64,000 bases of DNA from Desulfuromonas soudanensis. GTDB taxonomy: Bacteria > Desulfobacterota > Desulfuromonadia > Desulfuromonadales > WTL. Positions 1 through 7,974 of the stretch are shown here, piece by piece. The notes beneath the pieces were generated by a model. That model was not told where the DNA came from. It ran no database searches and worked only from the letters and a program-made list of their open reading frames with translations. Position 1 is the first letter of the stretch, and every line of letters starts with the position of its first letter. The position numbers were made by a program, and so were the translations under genes. The stretch covers positions 248,001 to 312,000 of the forward strand of contig NZ_CP010802.1 of NCBI RefSeq assembly GCF_001278055.1, written 5' to 3'.

Positions 1-123
1 GAACCGGGAGTGCCGCCGGTGGCCGCGGCGGTGGCCAACGCCGTCTTTGCCGCTGTCGGCGCCCGGGTGCGCCGCCTCCCCCTCCTTCCGGAGCGGGTTC
101 TGGCCGCCCGCCACAGGTCCTGA
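1..123 (+). CDS. C-terminal end of xanthine dehydrogenase-type molybdopterin-binding subunit (partial)
   Basis: Only the last 40 codons are in the window, read in frame 1 and ending at TGA 121-123. The start of the fragment, [18 protein letters not shown], matches the conserved C-terminal motif of molybdenum hydroxylase large subunits (xanthine dehydrogenase/aldehyde oxidase family), in which the Glu of GEPG acts in catalysis. The next gene is an XdhC family maturation factor 11 bp downstream, followed by a MobA-like nucleotidyltransferase, which supports a molybdenum hydroxylase operon. The substrate cannot be told from this fragment. Confidence 0.8.
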   Translation, partial: EPGVPPVAAAVANAVFAAVGARVRRLPLLPERVLAARHRS

Positions 124-134
124 GAGGGAAACCC

Positions 135-983
135 ATGGACGATGCCAAACTCTACGAAGAAATCCTGCGACTGAAGAGGGAGGGCGTCTCCGCCGTGCTG
201 GCTCTGGTGGTGGAGAGCAGCGGTTCGGCTCCCCGCAAGGCCGGAGCCAAGATGCTCCTGCAGGGGGATGGGCGCGTCTTCGGCAGCGTCGGCGGCGGTC
301 TCCTCGAAACGCAGGCGCTGGAGGCGGCGCAAGAGGTCATGGCCACGGGGGAGTCCCGCCTCTTTTCCTTTTCCCTGTCCGAGGAAAACGGCATGGTCTG
401 CGGCGGCCGGGTGGTCCTTTATCTCGAAGCCCTGCGCCCCCCTCCCCGGTTGATCGTTGTCGGCGCCGGACATGTCGGCCAGGCGCTGGCTGCTGCCTCC
501 CGACCTGCGGGATTTGCCGTAACCCTGGTCGATCCCGTCGTCGGCGGCAGCCCCCCCCGGGTGGCGGGGTTTGCCGCCGCCGATCTCACCTGCCCGGCGG
601 CGGAAGTCTTTCGGGAACTGCCCGTCGACGACAGCAGCTATATCGTCGTCGCCGCCCCGAGCCATCGGGACGATTTTGCCGCAGTGAGCGGCGCTCTCGA
701 AACCTCGGCCACCTACATCGGCATGCTCGGCAGCCGCCGAAAACGGGAGGCGTTGCGCCTCCATCTCCAGGAGTCGGGATTTTCGGAGCAGGCCATCGCG
801 CGGGTCGTGACCCCGGCTGGCCTGGCGATCGGCGCCCAGACCCCCGGGGAGATCGCCGTCAGTATTCTCGCCCAACTCATCGAGATCAGGAGGATCCATG
901 GCGCAGCCGGTCGCGGCACTTATTCCGGCGGCGGGGCGCTCGCGCCGGATGGGGCGCTGCAAGGCGCTCCTCCCCTTCGGTGA
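135..983 (+). CDS. xdhC: XdhC/CoxI family molybdenum cofactor insertion factor
   Basis: The 282-residue protein has the XdhC N-terminal domain (SSGSAPRKAG at 29-38, MVCGG at 87-91) followed by a Rossmann-like domain from about 104 with VVGAGHVGQAL at 108-118. Family members bind the molybdenum cofactor, help to sulfurate it and insert it into xanthine dehydrogenase-type enzymes. It follows the end of such an enzyme, so it probably serves that enzyme. The ATG is 8 bases after a GAGGG. The last 28 or so residues are low-complexity and are read from the same DNA as the start of the next gene (86-nt overlap), so the functional protein probably ends near residue 255. Confidence 0.9.
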   Translation: MDDAKLYEEILRLKREGVSAVLALVVESSGSAPRKAGAKMLLQGDGRVFGSVGGGLLETQALEAAQEVMATGESRLFSFSLSEENGMVCGGRVVLYLEALRPPPRLIVVGAGHVGQALAAASRPAGFAVTLVDPVVGGSPPRVAGFAAADLTCPAAEVFRELPVDDSSYIVVAAPSHRDDFAAVSGALETSATYIGMLGSRRKREALRLHLQESGFSEQAIARVVTPAGLAIGAQTPGEIAVSILAQLIEIRRIHGAAGRGTYSGGGALAPDGALQGAPPLR

Positions 984-1509
984 CCGATGCGCCATCGAGC
1001 GGGTCGTCGCCACCCTTCAGGCCGCTGGCATCGAGGAAATTCTCGTCGTTCTCGGACCGACGGGGGGAGAAACGGCCCGGGTCCTTGCCCCGACCGCGGT
1101 GAGGATTGTCTGGAATACGAATCCCGACAGCGACATGGCCTCTTCGGTGCGACTCGGCCTGGAGCACCTGAGCCCCGGCGCCGGCGGGGTGATGGTCTTT
1201 CTCGCCGATCACCCACTGGTCGGTGTCGCCACCGTGAAAGCCCTCCTTGGGGCCCATTCCCTTTCGCCGGAAACGATTCACATCCCCTGCCTGGGCGGTA
1301 AAAAAGGACATCCCGTTCTTTTCCCCCGCGCTGTCCTCTCCGAAATCCGCACCCTGTCCACCCTGCGTGACGTCTGCCGAAAGGACCCCGCGCGGGTCGA
1401 TCTTCTCCCCGTCGACGACCCTGCTATTCTCCATGATCTCGATACCCCGGAGGCTTACCTCCGGGCCCTCGCCTGGTGGCAGGCTGCGGACGGCGGCGCT
1501 CCCCCCTGA
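898..1509 (+). CDS. MobA/MocA-like molybdenum cofactor nucleotidyltransferase
   Basis: The 203-residue protein opens with the NTP-transferase loop LIPAAGRSRRMGRCK (8-22) and has LADHP at 102-106 as the metal-binding motif. This is the architecture of MobA/MocA enzymes, which add CMP or GMP to molybdopterin. Next to xdhC and a molybdenum hydroxylase it is most likely a CTP:molybdopterin cytidylyltransferase (MocA type), though the nucleotide choice cannot be proved from sequence. The start at 898 is fixed by the N-terminal loop and by an AGGAGG 6 bases upstream, and lies inside the xdhC frame. Confidence 0.85.
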   Translation: MAQPVAALIPAAGRSRRMGRCKALLPFGDRCAIERVVATLQAAGIEEILVVLGPTGGETARVLAPTAVRIVWNTNPDSDMASSVRLGLEHLSPGAGGVMVFLADHPLVGVATVKALLGAHSLSPETIHIPCLGGKKGHPVLFPRAVLSEIRTLSTLRDVCRKDPARVDLLPVDDPAILHDLDTPEAYLRALAWWQAADGGAPP

Positions 1510-1526
1510 AAAACCGGGTTCAGGGG
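1503..1526. terminator. Hairpin between convergent genes
   Basis: CCCCTGAA (1503-1510) pairs with TTCAGGGG (1519-1526) around an 8-nt loop. It spans the stop codon of the MobA-like gene and faces the convergent methyltransferase stop at 1520. There is no clear T-tract, so it is only a terminator candidate. Confidence 0.4.
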
Positions 1527-2422
1527 AGGGCGTAGTGAAGGAGGATGACCCCTTTGCCCGGTTCGGCTTCCGGGAAGTCGGGGCCCGGCTCCAGGGAGCC
1601 GAGGATTCGGGCTTCGGGGAGGATTTCCGAGAAAAGGAGGGTGAGAAAATCCGCAGGGAGATGGGGTCCGTTGAGGCAGGCGAGAACTTGACCTCCGGGA
1701 GCCAGAAGTTCGGGGAGACGCCGGATCAGTTTCGGCCAGTGGCGTTCGGCGGTGAAGCTCTCTCCCTGGCTGGCTGGCGGGTCGCAGATCACCAGATCGA
1801 AGGGACCGAGTTTTCGCAGCTTGCCGAAGCTGCGGAAGAGCTCGAGGGGAAGAAAATGGGCACGTCGCGGGTCGAAACCGTTGATGCGGTGGTTGAGTTT
1901 GCCGAGTTCCAGCGCCCCCCGGTTCATGTCGAGATTGACCACATGGGCGGCGCCTCCGGCCAGGGCCGCCAGAGAAAAACCGCAGCTGTAGGCGAAGAGG
2001 TTGAGCACCCGTTTGTTCACCCCCAGTTGACGAACGAGGGCCCGTCCGGCGGCCATGTCGGGGAAGAAGCCGACGTTCTGGGAGTCGCCGAGGCGCAGGC
2101 GGAAGCGCAGCCCCTCTTCCACGGCCTCGAGTTCGACCGGCAGGGTCCCGTGCAGGAGGCGGCTCGGAGCCCCGTGCAGAAAGCGCTCCTGCAGGAGGAT
2201 GGTCTCCGGCTCCTGCGGGAGCTCGGCGCGCAGCAGGGCCGTCAGTTCATCGAGCCAGACCTGCCGGCGCTCACGGTAAAGAATCACCATGATCAGCGGC
2301 GGATAGGCGTCGATGGTCAGGTCGCTGTAACCCTCGAAAGAGTGCCCCCGGCCGTGGAAGAGGCGGCGCGCCTCCCCCGCCCTGGGGAAATGTTTGCGGA
2401 TTTCGTTGCGGATGGTTTCCAT
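1520..2422 (-). CDS. Class I SAM-dependent methyltransferase, RlmI/RlmK-like
   Basis: The protein is 300 residues when started at the ATG at 2422. The SAM-binding motif I is VLNLFAYSCGFS (139-150) and motif IV is CDPPASQG (213-220). GFFPDM (118-123) sits where RlmI-type enzymes have their GxFLDQR-like stretch. This family (PF10672 type) methylates bases in 23S rRNA or related RNA. The N-terminal PUA domain of full-length RlmI is not obvious, so the exact target is open. The frame stays open far upstream of 2422 but that sequence looks non-coding. The gene is convergent with the MobA-like gene. Confidence 0.75.
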   Translation of the reverse strand: METIRNEIRKHFPRAGEARRLFHGRGHSFEGYSDLTIDAYPPLIMVILYRERRQVWLDELTALLRAELPQEPETILLQERFLHGAPSRLLHGTLPVELEAVEEGLRFRLRLGDSQNVGFFPDMAAGRALVRQLGVNKRVLNLFAYSCGFSLAALAGGAAHVVNLDMNRGALELGKLNHRINGFDPRRAHFLPLELFRSFGKLRKLGPFDLVICDPPASQGESFTAERHWPKLIRRLPELLAPGGQVLACLNGPHLPADFLTLLFSEILPEARILGSLEPGPDFPEAEPGKGVILLHYALP

Positions 2423-2599
2423 GGCGGGGATTGTGCCAGATCGGGAGCTTTTTGACCAGCGGGAGGTGTAGGGGAGGGGAAAAGGGAGAGGGTCGGTTGC
2501 CTGCCGGATCCCTCCAGAGGAAGGGGACCCCCGGGCGCCGGGTACGACGGAAAATCTCACCCTTTTCGGCCGGCCCTGCAGAAGAAATGAAAAACGGGG

Positions 2600-3589
2600 A
2601 TGACGGCAGCCGGGGAATCTGCGATCCTTGACTCCATGGAGACCAGGGATGACATGGACGATGGGGGGGAGAGGTCCTGGCTGGGTATTCCCAGGGACTT
2701 GGGCGGCGGCAGCGCCGCTGACGACCTGTCGCCGGAGGCGGCTCGGCGCTGGGGGCAGGTTCTGGCGGCGCGCCGTATCCCCTGCCGCACCGAGCCGAGT
2801 CCCTGCGGCTTTCGGCTCCTGGTGCCGCCAGCCCTGCACGCTGCCGCCCTTGAGGAGCTGCGTCTCTTCGAGGAGGAAAACCGTAACTGGCCCCCTCCCG
2901 AGCCTCCGACCAAGGGGCGTGGGGGGAGCCCCTTTGCCCCCCTCTCCGTCCTGATCCTGCTGGCGACCTTCCATAACCTCACCCTCCTCGATCTGCACCT
3001 CTTCGGCTTCTCGTCCCCCGACTGGGGGGCGCTCGGCAATGCCCACGCCGGCCAAATCCTCGCCGGCCAGTGGTGGCGGCCCCTGACCGCCCTCACGCTC
3101 CATTCCGACGGGGTGCACCTTCTCGGCAATATCGCTCTCGGCGCCCCCTTTATCGTTCTTCTCTGCCGCGACCTCGGCTCGGGCCTCGCCTGGACCCTGA
3201 TTCTTTCCTCCGGTGCTCTCGGCAATCTGGCCAATGCCCTCCTGCAGCTCCCGGATCACCGCGCCGTCGGTGCTTCGACGGCGGTCTTCGGAGCGATCGG
3301 GCTTATCGCCGCCCTCTCTTTGCGCCGCCGGAAACACCAGGTTTCGTGGCGCCCTCTCCTCCCCGTCGCCGCCGCCCTGGCGCTCCTTGCCCTGCTGGGG
3401 ACCGGCGGCGAGGGGACCGATCTCGGAGCCCACCTCTTCGGCCTTGTCAGCGGGTTTTTTCTTGGCCTGCTCAGTGCCCGCCCACTTGACCGTCGCGGGC
3501 GTCCCGGCCCCTGGGGGAATCGGCTGCTGGCTCTGGCCAGCGCCCTGGCGGTTCTCTCTTCCTGGGTGGGGGCTCTGCTGCTGGGGTGA
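2600..3589 (+). CDS. Rhomboid family intramembrane serine protease
   Basis: The 329-residue protein has a soluble N-terminal part of about 110 residues and then six or so hydrophobic segments. Rhomboid signatures are all present: HLLGN (173-177), GASTAVFG with the catalytic Ser226 (224-231), and His278 in GAHLFG. It should cleave transmembrane substrates in the inner membrane; the substrates are unknown. The ATG at 2600 has a weak GGGG upstream. In-frame ATGs at 2636 and 2654 are possible and would shorten only the soluble part. The gene diverges from the methyltransferase at 2422. Confidence 0.85.
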   Translation: MTAAGESAILDSMETRDDMDDGGERSWLGIPRDLGGGSAADDLSPEAARRWGQVLAARRIPCRTEPSPCGFRLLVPPALHAAALEELRLFEEENRNWPPPEPPTKGRGGSPFAPLSVLILLATFHNLTLLDLHLFGFSSPDWGALGNAHAGQILAGQWWRPLTALTLHSDGVHLLGNIALGAPFIVLLCRDLGSGLAWTLILSSGALGNLANALLQLPDHRAVGASTAVFGAIGLIAALSLRRRKHQVSWRPLLPVAAALALLALLGTGGEGTDLGAHLFGLVSGFFLGLLSARPLDRRGRPGPWGNRLLALASALAVLSSWVGALLLG

Positions 3590-3743
3590 GCGGGGAATCA
3601 GAAAATAGGGCCATCCCCGGGAGAACCTCCGGTATCCTCCGCCGCCGCTATTGACATTGGTCCCTTTTAAGGTGAAATGGGAGGACGTACGGCGGGAAAA
3701 TTTTTGCCGAAGAGAGCGCGGGGCCATCGGGGGTGGACGGGTC

Positions 3744-5447
3744 ATGAGGGAGCGGGAGGACGGACTGATCGCCGGGGGGGACGGCTACCGCGAACTGTAC
3801 CTGCAGACGCCGGTGATGATGCACTCCATCGACAGCACCGGACGCCTGCTGGAAGTCAGCGACTTCTGGCTCGAGGTTCTCGGGTATGAGCGCGAAGAGG
3901 TCCTCGGGACCAAACTGACCCTTTATCTCAGTGAAAATTCCCGGCGTCTGGCCGAAGATACCTTTCTCCCCCAGTTTTTCAGGGTCGGTTTCGTCAAGGA
4001 CGTCCCCTACCAGATGGTCAAGAAGAACGGCGAGGTGATCGATGTCCTCGTCTCCGCCGTATCCGAGCGGGACCGTCTGGGGAACATCCGCCGCAGCATG
4101 GCGGGAATTCTCGACGTGACCGAACGCAAGAAGACGGAGGAGGAGATCTATCGCCTCGCCCATTACGACCAGCTGACCGGGCAGCCGAACCGATTTCTGC
4201 TCCGCGACCGCCTGCATCAGGCCCTGGCTCAGGGAATCCGCGACGGGGAGGAGGTGGCGGTCTTCTTCCTCGATCTCGACCGATTCAAATGGGTCAACGA
4301 CACCCTGGGTCACGCGGCGGGGGACGCCCTCCTGCAGGTCGTGGCCCGCAGGCTGACCGAATGCGTACGGGCGATCGACACCGTGGCGCGCATCGGCGGG
4401 GACGAATTCGTGGTGATTCTCTACGGAATTCTCTCCAGCGACGATCTGGCGGTCTTTGCCTCGCGGATTCTCGAGTCCCTTTCCCGACCCACCTGTCTTG
4501 AAGGGAAGGAGTTCATCGCTTCGGCCAGTATCGGCATCGCCATCTGCCCTGTCGACGGCGAGGACGAGGACACACTGCTGCGCAATGCCGATACGGCGAT
4601 GTACGCCGCCAAGGAAGTCGGAGGGAACAGTTACCAGTTCTTCTCCACGGAGATGGCCGCCCGGGCCCAGGCCAAGCTCGGCATCGAATCGAGTCTGCGC
4701 CGGGCCTTCAACCACCAGGAGTTCTTCCTCGTCTACCAGCCCCAGTTCGATCTGCGCACCCGGAAAATCTCCGGGTTCGAGGCTCTCCTTCGCTGGGCCC
4801 ATCCGACCGAGGGGACGATAGGGCCGTCCCGTTTCATCCCCGTGGCCGAGGAGACGGGGCTGATTATCCCCCTCGGCGCCTGGGTGCTGCAGACGGCCTG
4901 CCGCCAGGCGATGGCATGGCGTAAGGCCGGGTTCCCCCGCATGCGCATGGCGGTGAATATTTCCGCCCGCCAGTTCGCTCGTCCCGACTTCATCGATCTG
5001 GTGGAAGGGGTTCTCAAGGAGACGGGCCTTGAACCGGAATTGCTCGAGATCGAACTCACCGAGACCACGGTCATGGAAAGTATTGAAGAGGCGATCACCA
5101 CCCTCACCGACCTGAAGATCCGCAAGGTCAATCTGGCCATCGACGATTTCGGCACCGGCTATTCGTCCCTGATTTATCTCAAGCACTTCCCCTTTGACCG
5201 CATAAAGATCGCCCAGGAGTTCGTTCGCAACATCCCCGGGGATCCGGAAGACAGGGCGATCGTCGAGGCGATTCTGGTGATGGGGCGCAGCCTGAAGCTT
5301 GCGGTGATTGCCGAAGGGGTGGAGAAGAAGGAGCAGCTCGATTTCCTGACCAAACGCCACTGTCACGAGATGCAGGGATATTATTTCGGACGCCCCGCCT
5401 GCGCCGGCGAGATTCCCGGTCGGATCATTTCTGGCGGGCTGCACTAG
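3744..5447 (+). CDS. PAS-GGDEF-EAL cyclic-di-GMP signalling protein
   Basis: The protein is 567 residues when started at ATG 3744, preceded by GGGGGTGGA. The order is PAS (about 20-130, with a DVTERKK tail), GGDEF (motif at 218-222) and EAL (motif at 346-348). The I-site RAID sits exactly five residues before GGDEF, so product inhibition of the cyclase is expected. The EAL domain keeps NISARQ, ELTET, DDFGTGYSS and AEGVE. In the DxxKID stretch the last Asp is replaced (IKIAQEF), a common variant. Both cyclase and phosphodiesterase activities are therefore plausible. No signal peptide or membrane segment is seen, so the PAS domain would sense a cytoplasmic cue. An in-frame TTG at 3651 is a poorer start. 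Confidence 0.88.
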   Translation: MREREDGLIAGGDGYRELYLQTPVMMHSIDSTGRLLEVSDFWLEVLGYEREEVLGTKLTLYLSENSRRLAEDTFLPQFFRVGFVKDVPYQMVKKNGEVIDVLVSAVSERDRLGNIRRSMAGILDVTERKKTEEEIYRLAHYDQLTGQPNRFLLRDRLHQALAQGIRDGEEVAVFFLDLDRFKWVNDTLGHAAGDALLQVVARRLTECVRAIDTVARIGGDEFVVILYGILSSDDLAVFASRILESLSRPTCLEGKEFIASASIGIAICPVDGEDEDTLLRNADTAMYAAKEVGGNSYQFFSTEMAARAQAKLGIESSLRRAFNHQEFFLVYQPQFDLRTRKISGFEALLRWAHPTEGTIGPSRFIPVAEETGLIIPLGAWVLQTACRQAMAWRKAGFPRMRMAVNISARQFARPDFIDLVEGVLKETGLEPELLEIELTETTVMESIEEAITTLTDLKIRKVNLAIDDFGTGYSSLIYLKHFPFDRIKIAQEFVRNIPGDPEDRAIVEAILVMGRSLKLAVIAEGVEKKEQLDFLTKRHCHEMQGYYFGRPACAGEIPGRIISGGLH

Positions 5448-5470
5448 GAGTCGGGGAGGCGAGACGCGAC

Positions 5471-5508
5471 AAAGCCGGCATGGGGAGGAGGCGCCCCGTG
5501 CCGGCTTT
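5471..5508 (+). terminator. Strong hairpin after the GGDEF-EAL gene
   Basis: AAAGCCGGCATGGGG (5471-5485) pairs with CCCCGTGCCGGCTTT (5494-5508), 15 bp with one G-T wobble and an 8-nt loop. A few Ts follow but not a full T-tract. It is 23 bases after the stop codon, so transcription termination is likely. Confidence 0.65.
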
Positions 5509-5653
5509 GCCGTGTTTCGTGTGTATCAATGAAGAAGGAGGTTTCGCCGGCCCGCCTGCCACAACAGGCCTTTGATGGTTTGGACTATACTGCGGCGACC
5601 CGGTTTGTGCCACGTGGTCATTGGTAAAAATTCGGGGCCGAGTCGCCGCCTGA

Positions 5654-5675
5654 GGGGTGTGCATTTGCACATCCC
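5654..5675. promoter_or_regulatory. Inverted repeat upstream of the zinc-ribbon methyltransferase gene
   Basis: GGGGTGTGCA (5654-5663) and TGCACATCCC (5666-5675) form a 10-bp dyad with one mismatch and a 2-nt spacer; the core TGTGCATTTGCACA is perfect. It lies 28 bases before the ATG at 5704. It could be an operator or an mRNA hairpin; no regulator can be named. Confidence 0.4.
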
Positions 5676-5703
5676 TGTAAACATGATGCGGAGAATAAAT
5701 AAA

Positions 5704-6537
5704 ATGTACGATTTCAGCCGATGCAAAATCTGCGCAGCCACCTCAGCGATCCCTGTGTATGCGCTGCGGGACGTCAGGATCTACGTCTGTCCGGCGTGTG
5801 GTTTTCACTATGCCGACTATCTCGACGGCGCTCCCCTGGAGACGGTTCCGGGTGAGGGGGCCCTGACCGAGGGGGGACGGAACTATATGGACAGCCGTTT
5901 AGATGAAAACCAGGTGCAAAACCTCAGCCGCCTGAATTTGATCAGACGATATTGCCCCCTGGCCGAGGCCCGATGTCTCGATGTTGGAGCCGGGGTGGGA
6001 ACCTTCCTCGATCTCCTCGGCCGGCAAGGAGCCCAGGGCCACGGCATTGAGCCGAGCGCTCTGCGGCGGGAATTCGCTGGCGGGAAATACGGTATTTTGC
6101 TGAATCGGGAGCCGGTTGATAAACCCTTCTGGCAGGAAGGCTTTGCCGGCTTTTTCGATCTGGCGACCCTCTGGGACGTCATCGAGCATGTCGACTTCCC
6201 TCGGGAAACCCTCGCAGCCGTCTGGCGCCTTCTGCGTCCCGGCGGGATGCTGTTCCTCGATACCCCGTCGCGGGAGGCCCTCGATTATCGCATCGGCGAA
6301 ATTTCTTACCGGCTCAGCGGCGGACAATGCCCCCTCTTTCTCGAGACGATTTACGCCCGTCTTCCCTACGGTCACAAACAGATCTTCACCGCAGGAGAAC
6401 TGGTCGAACTTCTGAAGGGTCTCGGTTTCGAGATTCTGCAACTCGACAGCCGCCACGAGCCCCCCGCCCCCTCTATTTTCCATCGTCTGCGCCCCGGAAA
6501 AGGGATCGTGGTCGTGGCCCGCAAGCCGGAAAACTGA
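5704..6537 (+). CDS. Class I SAM-dependent methyltransferase with N-terminal zinc ribbon
   Basis: The 277-residue protein starts with a four-Cys zinc ribbon (Cys7, Cys10, Cys29, Cys32) followed by a Methyltransf_23-like domain with LDVGAGVGT at 92-100, DVIEH in the middle, and LRPGGMLFLDTPS. This two-part layout is common in methyltransferases of sugar and cell-surface pathways, but no such pathway genes lie nearby and the substrate is unknown. The ATG at 5704 was chosen because GGAGA lies 9 bases upstream; the frame remains open back to 5572. It is flanked by a hairpin on the 5' side and a terminator on the 3' side, so it is probably a single-gene unit. Confidence 0.75.
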   Translation: MYDFSRCKICAATSAIPVYALRDVRIYVCPACGFHYADYLDGAPLETVPGEGALTEGGRNYMDSRLDENQVQNLSRLNLIRRYCPLAEARCLDVGAGVGTFLDLLGRQGAQGHGIEPSALRREFAGGKYGILLNREPVDKPFWQEGFAGFFDLATLWDVIEHVDFPRETLAAVWRLLRPGGMLFLDTPSREALDYRIGEISYRLSGGQCPLFLETIYARLPYGHKQIFTAGELVELLKGLGFEILQLDSRHEPPAPSIFHRLRPGKGIVVVARKPEN

Positions 6538-6570
6538 CCTTCGCCACAAACCCGTCATGGTCATATCTTC

Positions 6571-6612
6571 AAGGTCCCCCGGGAGCCCGTGCCTCGGGGG
6601 ACTTCTTTTTTG
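6571..6612 (+). terminator. Rho-independent terminator
   Basis: AAGGTCCCCCG (6571-6581) pairs with CGGGGGACTT (6595-6604), with one bulged G, followed by CTTTTTTG. It ends the zinc-ribbon methyltransferase transcript. Confidence 0.8.
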
Positions 6613-6634
6613 TTCAAAGGGATGACCGGTGCGA

Positions 6635-6662
6635 TTGCGGTTACATTTTCCTCTGCTAATCT
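6635..6662 (+). promoter_or_regulatory. Candidate sigma-70 promoter of the OmpA-like gene
   Basis: TTGCGG (6635-6640), a 16-bp spacer and TAATCT (6657-6662) preceded by TGC. It lies 57 bases before the ATG and just after the upstream terminator. The same TGCTAATCT string occurs before the next gene (7936-7943 region). Confidence 0.5.
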
Positions 6663-6718
6663 GGAGGCTACGGAAAAAGTAAGATTTTTCATTGGCCCGA
6701 AACCCAAGGAGGCTCGCC

Positions 6719-7897
6719 ATGAGAAAACAGTGTCTGTGTTTGTTGTCGGCTTTTATTCTCGTACCCCTTGCCCTGTCACCGGCCTTTGCCGGGACACGGC
6801 AAGGGGCGCTGACCCTGTCGCCGATGGTCGGCGGCTACATCTTCGAGGGGCAGCAGAACATGGATAACGGACCGATCTTCGGTCTGGGGGTCGATTACGC
6901 CTTCACCAAGGCGTTGAGCGCCGAACTCTTCTACGGCTTCATCGCCAGCGAGAACGACGCCGGTCAGGATATCGACAGCCACCAGGGTCGGCTGGATGCC
7001 CTGTATCATTTCCGAACCGACAGGTCGCTGGTTCCCTATCTGGCGGCCGGTCTCGGCGGGATGGCCCTGGACAGCAATGCCCCCCAGGACGACACCTTTC
7101 TCCTCGACTGGGGGGTGGGGGCGAAGTATTTTTTCAGCGAAGACTGGGCCTTGCGCGCCGACGCCCGGCATATCTTTACCACCGAGGATTCGAACCACAA
7201 CCTGGCCCTGATGGCCGGATTGAGCTACCTGATCGGCGGGACCCGGGCGCAGGCGGCGGCCCCGGCACCGAGGGATAGCGACGGCGACGGCGTCAGCGAC
7301 AATCTCGACCGCTGTCCCGACACCCCGCGCGGCGTCAAGGTCGACGGGAAGGGATGCCCCCTCGACTCCGATGGCGACGGCGTGGCCGACTTCGAGGACA
7401 AATGCCCCGGCACGCCCCGTGGTATCAAGGTCGATGTCCGGGGGTGTCCGGTCGATTCCGACGGCGACGGCGTGACGGACGACCGGGACAAGTGTCCGGC
7501 CACGCCCAAGGGGGAATTTGTCGATGCCGACGGCTGTACCCTGAAGCTGACCTTGCACATCAACTTCGATTTCGACAAGGCGGAGATCAAGCCCGAGTTC
7601 GAGAAGGATCTCGAGAATGCGGGGCGCTTTATCCTCGAGCACAAGGACGTCCCCTATATCCTCATCGCCGGCTATACCGATTCGGTGGGCGAGGACGCCT
7701 ACAACCGGCAACTCTCCGAGCGCCGGGCCCAGGCGGTCGTCGAGTATCTGGCCGCCAAATTCGACATCGACCCCCGGCGCCTGGCGGCCCGCGGCTACGG
7801 GGAGGAGCGGCCTGTCGCCAGCAACGACACCGAGGAGGGACGCTACGAGAACCGCCGGGTCGAGGTGATCTGCTGCGTTCTTATCCCCGAGGACTGA
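6719..7897 (+). CDS. OmpA family outer membrane protein with thrombospondin type-3 calcium repeats
   Basis: The 392-residue protein starts 7 bases after AAGGAGG. It has a signal peptide (1-24, ending SPAFA), an eight-strand-like barrel region (25-165), an Ala/Pro linker, three DSDGDGV...D.CP repeats of the TSP3 type (about 182-272) that should bind calcium, and a C-terminal OmpA domain (about 277-385) with GYTDS and the LSERRAQAV peptidoglycan-binding stretch. It should tie the outer membrane to peptidoglycan. The tail VEVICCVLIPED carries two adjacent Cys, which is unusual. The SPOR/NlpC gene that follows also concerns the cell wall. Confidence 0.88.
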   Translation: MRKQCLCLLSAFILVPLALSPAFAGTRQGALTLSPMVGGYIFEGQQNMDNGPIFGLGVDYAFTKALSAELFYGFIASENDAGQDIDSHQGRLDALYHFRTDRSLVPYLAAGLGGMALDSNAPQDDTFLLDWGVGAKYFFSEDWALRADARHIFTTEDSNHNLALMAGLSYLIGGTRAQAAAPAPRDSDGDGVSDNLDRCPDTPRGVKVDGKGCPLDSDGDGVADFEDKCPGTPRGIKVDVRGCPVDSDGDGVTDDRDKCPATPKGEFVDADGCTLKLTLHINFDFDKAEIKPEFEKDLENAGRFILEHKDVPYILIAGYTDSVGEDAYNRQLSERRAQAVVEYLAAKFDIDPRRLAARGYGEERPVASNDTEEGRYENRRVEVICCVLIPED

Positions 7898-7974
7898 CCG
7901 GGCAGGGCGGGTGTTTCTCTTTCGCCGGGGGTTGTGCTAATCTGGGCCATCTCCGGCCAGAGGATGCTTGAACG

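Noticed and set aside
1247-2455. Plus-strand frame across the methyltransferase gene
   Set aside because: No family features; the minus strand encodes a clear SAM methyltransferase.
3651-3656. TTGACA as a promoter -35 box for the GGDEF-EAL gene
   Set aside because: No acceptable -10 box at 16-18 bases; it also lies on the alternative TTG start.
2423-3745. Possible N-terminal extension of the methyltransferase upstream of 2422
   Set aside because: The frame is open but is antisense to the rhomboid gene and low-complexity; the ATG at 2422 fits the domain.
3648-5444. Long open frame antisense to the PAS-GGDEF-EAL gene (598 codons)
   Set aside because: It mirrors the real gene codon for codon in this GC-rich DNA and shows no domain or ribosome site.
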